Of a stretch of DNA of 5,330 nt, positions 1-5,330 are shown in pieces. The stretch spans positions 1 to 5,330 of the forward strand of contig CADBSI010000094.1 of assembly GCA_902797275.1 (NCBI GenBank), in the 5' to 3' direction. The DNA is from an uncultured Erysipelotrichaceae bacterium. GTDB taxonomy: Bacteria; Bacillota_I; Bacilli_A; RF39; UBA660. The notes below the pieces were generated by a model. That model searched no databases. It was not told where the DNA came from and saw nothing but the letters and a program-made list of their open reading frames with translations. The translations under genes were made by a program, and so were the position numbers. Position 1 is the stretch's first letter, and each line of letters opens with the position of its first letter.

Positions 1-1
1 A

Positions 2-1960
2 ACCTTAAGTATAATAGCAATATTAGTACTTACAATAGGAATAACTTATTCAATATTTACAAGTAGTAAAACAAGTAAAAATTCAAATCTTGTTGTTGGA
101 AATATTTATATGCATTATGATGAAACTAATGGGGGTATTAATTTATCTAACATGCTTCCAAGTAAAACTTATAATAAAGATGCTTATTTTGAGTTTACTA
201 TTGATGGAGAAAATACTTATAGTGATAAAGATATAAATTATGAAATTGTTTTAAATTATGGAGATGATCATGCAACTAGAAAAACTAGAATAAAAGATGG
301 TTTACTAAATTTTCGATTAGTTCAATTAGATTATAATACTACATCTAAAACATATGAAAATGAACAAGTTCTATTTGATAATAGAAGTTATGAAAGTATA
401 AGTGATAAAAGAATCTGGGAAGATGTTATTACTAAAAGTGATGGTTATGTAAAAAGAATGTATAGATTATATATGTGGTATGCTTATTATACTAATATAG
501 GTAATAGTAGTGATGCTGATTATGATTTAGATACTTGGAATAATGATGTGTTTGCTAGTATTAAAGTAAACGTAACTGGTGATTTCACACCTAAAAGTAT
601 CGAAGCAAATGTTTCTTGTTTTACAAGTACTTCAACTGATGCTTCTAGTACAATAACAGCTTATGATGAAACATGTGGAACAGATTTAATAATACCAAGT
701 CAAATTAATGGAGTAGATGTAACCGAAATAAGTGCTTCTGCTTTTAAAGGTAAGGGTTTAACAAGCGTAGTAATACCTGATACTGTTAGAACTATTGGAA
801 ATTATGCCTTTCAAAATAATAGTATAAAAACTTTGAAATTATCAAATAGTATTCAAAAAATACCAAATTATGCTTTTGATAATAATAAACTAACAAGTAT
901 TGATATTCCAAGTAGTGTTACTTCAATTGGTAATTATGCATTTAGAAATAATCAAATCACATCTTTGATATTACCAGATACAATTACAACTCTTGGAACT
1001 TATAGTTTTCAAAAAAATAAAATAAGTGAATTAGTATTACCTAATAGTATTACATCAATACCTGCTAGTTGTTTTGCTTATAATGAATTAACAAGTGTTA
1101 ATATACCAAGTAGTGTAACAACATTAGCAGGATTTGATAATAACAAATTAACAAGCATTACTATACCGAGTGGAGTAACAGATTTATCTGGTTTTGCTAA
1201 TAATCAAATTACTGATTTAGTAATACCTGATACCGTTACAACACTTGCACAGGGATCATTTAACAATAATAAATTAAAGAGTCTTGTACTACCTAGTAAA
1301 ATAAAAACTATTCCTAATGGTTGTTTCACTAATAATAATTTAACAAATGTAACTATATCAGAAAGCGTAACGACATTAGCAGGGTTTGATAATAATCAAA
1401 TAACAAGTGTTAATATACCTAGCAACGTAACGAATTTATCAGGATTTTCTGGTAATAAATTAACAAGCATTACTATACCAAATAGTGTAATATATTTATC
1501 AGGACTTGCTAGAAATAAATTAACAAGTATTACTATACCGGAAAGTGTAACAAGCATCTCTGGTCTTTCTAATAACCAGATAACAAGTATTGAAATACTT
1601 GGTACTGGATCATCTATTTCTATTGCTGGATTAGATAATAATAAATTAACAAGTATAACATTGCCTGATAGTGTTACATCAATAAGTGCTAACACGTTTA
1701 AAGAAAATGACTTAAAAACAGTTACGATTGGAAAAAATATTTTATATATAGCAACTAATGCTTTTGAAAAAAGTAGTACCTCTAATCCTAATTTAGAATC
1801 AATAACATTAGGTAAAACTTGTAATGAGATTAAAACAAGAATTCGTTCTACAAGGTTAAATGGTTCACCAATAGTTTATCCTTGGTTATCAAGTACTAGT
1901 CCATATACAGCAACTGGTGTAACAATATATGGTACTGATGGTGTATGTGATAGTTATTAA
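2..1960 (+). CDS. Secreted TasA-like / BspA-type leucine-rich-repeat surface protein (5' truncated by window)
   Basis: The frame is open from the window edge, giving at least 652 residues. There is no start codon before the ATG at 110, and that ATG lacks a good ribosome site and would discard the export segment, so the real start is upstream. Residues 2-19 are hydrophobic and end in GITYSIF, resembling SipW-cognate signal peptides. Residues about 28-195 follow the TasA/camelysin layout: VVGNI after the signal, NLSNMLPSKTYNKD, EIVLNYGD, then a closing strand ASIKVNVTGDF. Two Cys (206, 225) lie in a linker. Residues 252-569 are LRR_5/BspA-type repeats with LTSITIP and NNK/NNQ motifs. A cap of about 80 residues with two more Cys follows. 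There is no LPXTG motif or C-terminal membrane segment. Such LRR proteins usually bind proteins or host surfaces; that role, and the TasA relationship recalled from memory, are inferences. The LRR call is firm. Confidence 0.88.
   Translation, partial: TLSIIAILVLTIGITYSIFTSSKTSKNSNLVVGNIYMHYDETNGGINLSNMLPSKTYNKDAYFEFTIDGENTYSDKDINYEIVLNYGDDHATRKTRIKDGLLNFRLVQLDYNTTSKTYENEQVLFDNRSYESISDKRIWEDVITKSDGYVKRMYRLYMWYAYYTNIGNSSDADYDLDTWNNDVFASIKVNVTGDFTPKSIEANVSCFTSTSTDASSTITAYDETCGTDLIIPSQINGVDVTEISASAFKGKGLTSVVIPDTVRTIGNYAFQNNSIKTLKLSNSIQKIPNYAFDNNKLTSIDIPSSVTSIGNYAFRNNQITSLILPDTITTLGTYSFQKNKISELVLPNSITSIPASCFAYNELTSVNIPSSVTTLAGFDNNKLTSITIPSGVTDLSGFANNQITDLVIPDTVTTLAQGSFNNNKLKSLVLPSKIKTIPNGCFTNNNLTNVTISESVTTLAGFDNNQITSVNIPSNVTNLSGFSGNKLTSITIPNSVIYLSGLARNKLTSITIPESVTSISGLSNNQITSIEILGTGSSISIAGLDNNKLTSITLPDSVTSISANTFKENDLKTVTIGKNILYIATNAFEKSSTSNPNLESITLGKTCNEIKTRIRSTRLNGSPIVYPWLSSTSPYTATGVTIYGTDGVCDSY
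755..1708 (+). repeat. LRR-coding array of 22- and 20-residue repeats
   Basis: Fifteen in-frame repeats run without a break. Their starts are 755, 821, 887, 953, 1019, 1085, 1145, 1205, 1271, 1337, 1397, 1457, 1517, 1577 and 1643. Units of 66 bp (22 residues, with AF, SF or CF before the closing Asn) are mixed with units of 60 bp (20 residues, with LAGF, LSGF, LSGL or ISGL instead). The shared core is K/Q-L/I-T-S-x-x-I-P-x-x-V-T-x-L/I. A degenerate unit precedes the array (about 689-754) and another follows it (from 1709). The 20-residue units fall as pairs at 1085-1204 and 1337-1456 and as a further pair at 1457-1576. Confidence 0.93.
953..1456 (+). repeat. Tandem duplication of a 252-bp (84-residue) four-repeat block
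   Basis: Block A (953-1204) and block B (1205-1456) have the same internal order of repeat lengths, 22-22-20-20. Aligned by eye, about 50 of 84 residues are identical. The second unit of each block carries an unusual Cys before Phe (SCF and GCF), and the third unit of each ends TTLAGFDNN. The shared order and the matching odd residues indicate that a whole four-repeat block was duplicated and then diverged, rather than one unit being copied at a time. Confidence 0.8.
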
Positions 1961-1968
1961 AAATATAG

Positions 1969-1998
1969 AATTTAGTTTAACTAAGTTCTTTTCTTTTT
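1969..1998 (+). terminator. Weak Rho-independent terminator candidate after the LRR gene
   Basis: AATTTAGT (1969-1976) can pair with ACTAAGTT (1980-1987) around a TTA loop, giving 8 pairs with one G-U. A T-rich run interrupted by one C follows at 1989-1998. The stem is AT-rich and weak, but the hairpin sits 8 bases past the stop codon and just upstream of the next promoter, where a terminator would be expected. Confidence 0.5.
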
Positions 1999-2008
1999 AT
2001 GAATAAAA

Positions 2009-2024
2009 ATTATTTGCAAATAAT
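2009..2024 (+). promoter_or_regulatory. 16-bp perfect palindrome over the -35 box
   Basis: ATTATTTGCAAATAAT is its own reverse complement with no spacer. It contains the proposed -35 hexamer TTGCAA (2014-2019) and touches the next dyad at base 2024. It may be a protein-binding operator. No regulator gene is present in the window, so the binding protein is unknown. Confidence 0.4.
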
Positions 2025-2041
2025 GTATCATGTGATACAAT
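2014..2041 (+). promoter_or_regulatory. Sigma-A-type promoter of the ABC operon
   Basis: The -35 box is TTGCAA (2014-2019) and the -10 box is TACAAT (2036-2041), separated by 16 bp. An extended TG lies at 2033-2034, one base before the -10. Transcription would begin near 2048, leaving only about 10 bases before the ATG at 2059 and placing the ribosome site GGAGG (2050-2054) at the very 5' end of the message. TATAGT (2042-2047) also resembles a -10 box but would sit 22 bp from this -35. Confidence 0.6.
2024..2039 (+). promoter_or_regulatory. Inverted-repeat operator candidate between -35 and -10
   Basis: TGTATCA (2024-2030) and TGATACA (2033-2039) are perfect 7-bp inverted arms around a 2-bp centre. 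The dyad fills most of the promoter spacer and covers the first four bases of the -10 box, a classic position for repression. The GT...AC arm pattern resembles operators of GntR-family repressors, some of which (YtrA type) control ABC exporter operons. The family assignment is an inference because no such gene is in view. Confidence 0.55.
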
Positions 2042-2058
2042 TATAGTGTGGAGGAGTT

Positions 2059-2769
2059 ATGATAGAAATTAAAAATGTTAGTAAGACTTATAATGGTAAG
2101 AAGAAGGCTCTTGATAAAGTAAGTTTTACAGTTAATGATGGGGAGATTTTTGCTTTTATTGGCCATAATGGGGCTGGTAAAACAACTTTGATTAAATCAA
2201 TTGTTGGAATACTTGAATTTAATGAAGGAGATATTTTAATAAATGGTAAATCAATTAAAAAAGATCCAATTGCTTGTAAAAAAGAAATTGCTTATATTCC
2301 AGATAATCCTGATTTATATGAAAATATGAAAGCTATTGATTTTATTAATTTTATATGTGATATGTACGAGGTTAATAAAGAAGATAGAAATAAAAATATT
2401 AAAAAATATGCTGATATTCTAGAATTAAGTGATAATTTAGGAGATGAAATTTCATCTTTCTCTCATGGTATGAAACAAAAAGTTGCTTTAATTGCAGCCT
2501 TATCTCATGATCCTAAAATTTTAATTATGGATGAACCATTTGTTGGTTTAGATCCTAAGGCTGTTTATGATATGAAAAATATTATGAAAAGTATGGTTAA
2601 AGAAAACAAAACTATTTTTTATTCGACTCATATACTAGATGTTGCTGAAAAAATATGTGATAGGGTTGCTATTATTAAATCTGGTAAAATTGTTAAAGTA
2701 GGTAAAATGAGTGAGATAAAAGGTGATGAATCACTTGAACAAGTATTCTTAGAGTTAGGTGATAAATAA
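2059..2769 (+). CDS. ABC transporter ATP-binding protein, EcsA-like exporter type
   Basis: This 236-residue nucleotide-binding subunit would hydrolyse ATP at the inner face of the membrane to drive the permease encoded next. Visible motifs are the A-loop Tyr11, Walker A GHNGAGKTT (35-43), a Q-loop region in YIPDNPDLYENM (79-90) with no Gln at the usual place, the signature SFSHGMKQK (133-141, non-canonical in place of LSGGQ), Walker B ILIMDEP (154-160) with catalytic Glu159, the D-loop GLDP (163-166) and the switch His191 in STHILD. The signature, the FVGLDP loop and the STHIL...AE..CD segment resemble Bacillus EcsA as recalled from memory. The start is supported by GGAGG 4 bases upstream. 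The gene is first in the operon, and its TAA overlaps the permease ATG by one base. The substrate is unknown. Confidence 0.93.
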   Translation: MIEIKNVSKTYNGKKKALDKVSFTVNDGEIFAFIGHNGAGKTTLIKSIVGILEFNEGDILINGKSIKKDPIACKKEIAYIPDNPDLYENMKAIDFINFICDMYEVNKEDRNKNIKKYADILELSDNLGDEISSFSHGMKQKVALIAALSHDPKILIMDEPFVGLDPKAVYDMKNIMKSMVKENKTIFYSTHILDVAEKICDRVAIIKSGKIVKVGKMSEIKGDESLEQVFLELGDK

Positions 2770-4370
2770 TGCAATTACTATCTTTAATTAAAGCAAATTT
2801 CAGTGAAGGAATGAGTATTTTTAAAGTAGGAAAGGGGTCTAAACTTAAAAAAGCTTTCCTTACTATTATCTTATTTTCTTTAATACTTATATCATTTGGT
2901 TATTATGCTTATGAAATTGCAAGTGTTTTACATCAAGTTAATTTAACTTATATTGTTTTAAGTATAGCACTTACAACAGTTATGGTTACCTCTTTCATAG
3001 AAGGTATTTATAAAAGTCAAGGTATATTATTTGAAACTAGTGATAATGATTTATTATTTTCCCTGCCAATTAAAAAATCAACAATATTTTTTGTAAGAAT
3101 TTTAAAATTATTAGTTTTTCAAATTTTATTTAATACGATGTTCTTGCTTCCTTGTATCTTGGTTTATGCTTATTTTGAAAACCCAGGAGTATCTTATTAT
3201 TTATTATCACTTCTGATGTTAATTATTGCTCCTATTATTCCAACCGTATTATCATGTTTTATTGGTTATTTAATAAAATGTTTATCATCTAAATTTAAAT
3301 CAAAGAAATTAATGCAAACAATTTTCTCTTTAATAATGCTTTTAGTTATTTATTTCTTATCGTTTTCAATGAATAATGTTGTTGATAATTTACAAAGCAA
3401 TGCTATAAATATTAATAATACTTTAAGTAAAATTAACTTTGCTACTAATTATTATATTAATTTAATTAATAAATTTAATTTATTAGATTTTCTAAAACTA
3501 ATTTTAATTAATTTTATACCTTTAATTTTATTAGTATATCTAGGTTCTATTTATTATTTTAAACTTATTTTTAATTTTAAAGAAACAAGAGTTAAACCTA
3601 CTAAAAATAAAGTTTATGAAATTAATCCTAGTAGTCCTTTAAAAGCCTTAGTTAAAAAAGAATTTAATAAATATATAACAACACCTGTTTATATGATTAA
3701 TACTTTATTTGGAGGAATTCTTCTACTTGTTATGACAATTGCTTTTTGTACTAATACAACAAGTTTAATTGATTTTTTTAATAAAAGTGAAGATACAAAT
3801 ATTACTATCTATATGGTATATAATTATTTACCTAAGATATTTTATGGAATGGTTTTATTTGGAGGTTTTACAACATCTATTACATCATCTAGTATTTCTA
3901 TTGAAGGATCTAAAATAAATTTACTTAAAAGTTTACCAGTTGATATTAAAACAATTTTTAAATCTAAAATAATATTTTCTAATTTAGTTTTAATGCCTTT
4001 TATATTATTAAGTGATTTAATCTTTTTAATTAGTTTTAAAATAAATATATTAGATATAATATTCATTATACTAGCAAGTATTTTAGTTCCAATTTTAACA
4101 TCTTTACTAGGATTATATATTAATTTATTAAAACCTAAAATGATATTTAAAAATGAAACAGAAGTTGTTAAACAAAGTATAGCTGTTGCAATATCAGTTT
4201 ATACAGGAATTTTTCTTTTAGGTATATCACTTGGTTTATTATTTGTATTTAATACTAATTTAAATTTAGTAGTTATTTTAGAACTTTTGATTTACTTGTT
4301 ATTAATATTTATGTTAATATATTTATTGAAAAGAAAAGGAGAACAAAAGTTTAAGGAAATAACGGTATGA
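2769..4370 (+). CDS. ABC-2-type exporter permease with two related halves
   Basis: This 533-residue integral membrane protein is the likely partner of the preceding ATPase. I count about 12 hydrophobic segments, near residues 30-48, 60-80, 111-136, 143-170, 183-201, 240-264, 308-327, 356-376, 400-423, 428-453, 470-494 and 499-520. LLFSLPI (95-101) recurs as LLKSLPV (385-391) at an offset of 290 residues, and flanking segments also correspond, so the protein looks like two fused copies of one half. It is longer than EcsB as I recall it (about 400 residues) and may belong to the large putative ABC permease family PF16949, an assignment made from memory. It has no Trp. AGGTGAT (2757-2763) serves the ATG, which overlaps the previous stop. 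It ends in TGA within ATGA shared with the next gene. The transported substrate cannot be told. Confidence 0.85.
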   Translation: MQLLSLIKANFSEGMSIFKVGKGSKLKKAFLTIILFSLILISFGYYAYEIASVLHQVNLTYIVLSIALTTVMVTSFIEGIYKSQGILFETSDNDLLFSLPIKKSTIFFVRILKLLVFQILFNTMFLLPCILVYAYFENPGVSYYLLSLLMLIIAPIIPTVLSCFIGYLIKCLSSKFKSKKLMQTIFSLIMLLVIYFLSFSMNNVVDNLQSNAININNTLSKINFATNYYINLINKFNLLDFLKLILINFIPLILLVYLGSIYYFKLIFNFKETRVKPTKNKVYEINPSSPLKALVKKEFNKYITTPVYMINTLFGGILLLVMTIAFCTNTTSLIDFFNKSEDTNITIYMVYNYLPKIFYGMVLFGGFTTSITSSSISIEGSKINLLKSLPVDIKTIFKSKIIFSNLVLMPFILLSDLIFLISFKINILDIIFIILASILVPILTSLLGLYINLLKPKMIFKNETEVVKQSIAVAISVYTGIFLLGISLGLLFVFNTNLNLVVILELLIYLLLIFMLIYLLKRKGEQKFKEITV

Positions 4371-4918
4371 AAAATTTTTTAAAAAGAAAAAAAATAAATA
4401 AAGATGCTTCAAAAATAATTGCTGATATAATTAAAAAGCAAGAAGAAATAGAAAAATTATCTAATGAAGAATTATTAAAATTAGATGATGAAAATGCAGT
4501 TGTTGTTAATTTTAATTTAAGAATTAATAAAAAATGTAAAGATGAAGAGAATTTATCAGTTTTAAATGACTTTGAAAAAGTATTTTATTTAGTATCAGCT
4601 TTTGAAACTGGTATTAAAGATGGTGGATTTGAATATTTCTTTTTAGAAGAAAAAGGAAATTATTTTAAAGAAACAATTAATTCTTTAAAAGAAATGAAAT
4701 TAGATAGAATATTAAGTATTTATGAAAAAGTATTTAAAAAATTTGAAGATGCTAAAACAGATTATGATTTAAGAAAAGAATATTTCGATAAAAAAATAAC
4801 TGATAGTTTTGAAGAAAAGATATTAAGAGCAGATGAGTTATTTTTAGAATTACCAAATAGTTATTTTGAACATATAAAATATGAATATATTAAAAATAAT
4901 GAGGAAAAATTTAAATAG
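4367..4918 (+). CDS. Small cytoplasmic protein with DUF4375/DMP19-like core
   Basis: This is a 183-residue hydrophilic protein with no signal peptide or membrane segment. It has a basic N-terminus (KNFLKRKK), a charged helical stretch at about 12-40, then the core FYLVSAFETGIKDGGFEYFF (73-92) followed by KGNY. That core resembles the E...NGGF.qFF.n.G motif of DUF4375 proteins (PF14300, which includes the Neisseria DNA mimic DMP19). The C-terminal PNSYFEHIKYEYIKNNEEKF also fits that family's ending. The protein is not notably acidic: by count about 40 Asp+Glu against 36 Lys+Arg, so a DNA-mimic role is not supported by charge. The ATGA overlap with the permease gene and AAGGA at 4353-4357 point to translational coupling, so a role tied to the transporter is likely but undefined. 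It could instead be an unrelated passenger. Confidence 0.75.
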   Translation: MKNFLKRKKINKDASKIIADIIKKQEEIEKLSNEELLKLDDENAVVVNFNLRINKKCKDEENLSVLNDFEKVFYLVSAFETGIKDGGFEYFFLEEKGNYFKETINSLKEMKLDRILSIYEKVFKKFEDAKTDYDLRKEYFDKKITDSFEEKILRADELFLELPNSYFEHIKYEYIKNNEEKFK

Positions 4919-4936
4919 AAATGTTTAAATTTTTTT
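4905..4936 (+). terminator. AT-only hairpin at the end of the ABC operon, terminator candidate
   Basis: AAAAATTTAAA (4905-4915) pairs perfectly with TTTAAATTTTT (4924-4934) around an 8-base loop containing the stop codon of the last operon gene, and the T run extends to 4936. The stem has 11 pairs but no G-C, so it would be weak. A second perfect palindrome, AATTTTAAAATT (4937-4948), follows at once. Such arrangements are common by chance in A+T-rich DNA, so termination here is only plausible. Confidence 0.4.
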
Positions 4937-4997
4937 AATTTTAAAATTCATAGTTGAATAAAATAGTTAGGATGTTAAAGTATTCATATTATATTTT

Positions 4998-5003
4998 AGG
5001 AGG
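4998..5003 (+). promoter_or_regulatory. Strong ribosome binding site of the collagen-like gene
   Basis: AGGAGG is a full Shine-Dalgarno match placed 4 bases before the ATG at 5008. It fixes the start of the collagen-like gene, which is cut by the window edge. Confidence 0.85.
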
Positions 5004-5007
5004 TAAT

Positions 5008-5330
5008 ATGAATATAAATGATAAGTGTATAAAACCTAAAAGACCTTGTCCAATTGTATTTCAAAGTTTAGGTGCAACAGGACCTACCGGACCCACTGGT
5101 CCAGCAGGATCTGGTGGTAATATAACTCTTACAATAGGAACTGTTACAACAGGTGCACCTGGAAGTCAAGCAGCAGCATCCATTACTGGAACAAGTCCTA
5201 ATTTTCTTTTAAATTTGACTATTCCAGTAGGTCCAACCGGTCCAACAGGAGCAACTGGAGAAATAGGTCCAACAGGTCCAACCGGAGCAACTGGTGAAAT
5301 AGGTCCAACAGGTCCAACCGGAGCAACTGG
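5008..5330 (+). CDS. Collagen-like surface protein (3' truncated by window)
   Basis: 107 complete codons are visible and the frame runs off the right edge. The N-terminus (1-21) has no export signal but carries two Cys (7, 14) in a Lys/Pro-rich stretch. Gly-X-Y triplets begin at Gly22 (GAT GPT GPT GPA GSG), stop at about residue 37, and resume at Gly75 as GPT, GPT, GAT and GEI to the edge. The interruption (about 38-74), with TLTIGTVTTGAPGS and LLNLTIPVG, looks like a beta-strand module of the kind I recall from other Bacillota and phage collagen-like proteins. Thr-rich triplets are typical of bacterial collagens such as BclA, where Thr can carry sugars. Likely roles are cell-surface or exosporium-type filament formation and adhesion. 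The lack of a signal peptide leaves localisation open. It stands apart from the ABC operon by an 89-base gap with a possible terminator. Confidence 0.9.
   Translation, partial: MNINDKCIKPKRPCPIVFQSLGATGPTGPTGPAGSGGNITLTIGTVTTGAPGSQAAASITGTSPNFLLNLTIPVGPTGPTGATGEIGPTGPTGATGEIGPTGPTGAT
5230..5330 (+). repeat. 36-bp tandem repeat encoding GPTGPTGATGEI
   Basis: Copy 1 is 5230-5265, copy 2 is 5266-5301, and copy 3 begins at 5302 and is cut after 29 bases. Copies 2 and 3 are identical over those 29 bases. Copy 1 differs from copy 2 at three third-codon positions, all silent (two in Thr codons, one in a Gly codon). The tract is clearly richer in G+C than the rest of the window because Gly, Pro, Thr and Ala codons demand it. 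The array probably continues past the edge. Confidence 0.93.

Noticed and set aside
110..112. ATG at 110 as the start of the LRR protein
   Set aside because: The frame stays open to the window edge and the upstream 36 codons encode an export-type hydrophobic segment. There is no convincing Shine-Dalgarno before 110.
1396..1695. Open frame on the minus strand, 99 codons
   Set aside because: It lies wholly inside the LRR array. It is the antisense shadow of a regular repeat and its product is itself a repeat without a recognisable domain.
1961..2058. Riboswitch or leader RNA ahead of the ABC operon
   Set aside because: The promoter lies only about 20 bases before the ATG, leaving no room for a structured leader. 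The dyads here are better read as DNA operators.
3842..4066. Open frame on the minus strand, 74 codons
   Set aside because: It is inside the permease gene, has no ribosome site or family resemblance, and is expected by chance in A+T-rich coding DNA.
4368..4382. Mycoplasma-type code (TGA = Trp), which would extend the permease by five codons to a TAA at 4380
   Set aside because: All four Trp codons found are TGG, no in-frame TGA occurs elsewhere, and the TGA sits in a typical ATGA gene overlap.
4985..4993. CATATTATA before the collagen-like gene, resembling a sigma-K -10 (CATAnnnTA)
   Set aside because: No matching -35 AC element at the right distance. The match is easily reached by chance in such A+T-rich DNA, and nothing else in the window indicates sporulation.
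4954..4995. Sigma-A promoter for the collagen-like gene (TTGAAT at 4954, TATTAT at 4987 or TATATT at 4990)
   Set aside because: The spacing between boxes is far too long, and the closer -35 alternatives match poorly, so no pair can be defended.

Overview
The window is very A+T-rich and every supported gene lies on the + strand. It looks like a low-GC Bacillota/Mollicutes-type bacterium, perhaps an uncultured gut Bacilli lineage. That placement is inferred from base composition, strong Shine-Dalgarno sites, BspA-type leucine-rich repeats and Thr-rich bacterial collagen. The standard bacterial code fits: all four Trp codons I can place (all in the first gene) are TGG, and the permease gene ends at TGA exactly where the next gene's ATGA overlap begins.

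Layout. (1) Positions 2-1960 hold the 3' part of a gene for a secreted or surface protein. It has a hydrophobic export segment, a domain laid out like TasA/camelysin, an array of about 15 leucine-rich repeats in two lengths (22 and 20 residues), and a C-terminal cap with no recognised anchor. The frame is open to the window edge, so the true start lies upstream. (2) Positions 1961-2058 carry a weak terminator-like hairpin, then a compact promoter with two touching dyads, one over each of the -35 and -10 boxes. (3) Positions 2059-4918 are a tightly coupled three-gene operon: an EcsA-like ABC ATPase, a 533-residue permease with two related halves, and a 183-residue protein with a DUF4375/DMP19-like core. 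The genes overlap by 1 and 4 bases. (4) Positions 4919-5007 hold an AT-only hairpin and a strong ribosome binding site. (5) From 5008 to the right edge runs the 5' part of a collagen-like gene with Gly-X-Thr triplets in a 36-bp tandem repeat.

How the parts may work together: the two outer genes encode repeat-rich proteins likely to be displayed on or released from the cell. The central operon encodes an ABC exporter-type pump whose substrate cannot be read from the sequence, plus a small cytoplasmic partner. Nothing in the window links the pump to the flanking surface proteins except proximity. No RNA gene, CRISPR array, insertion sequence or origin was seen. The most noteworthy points are the TasA-like/LRR fusion with its 252-bp higher-order duplication, the dyad-covered promoter, and the DUF4375-like gene coupled to the ABC pair.
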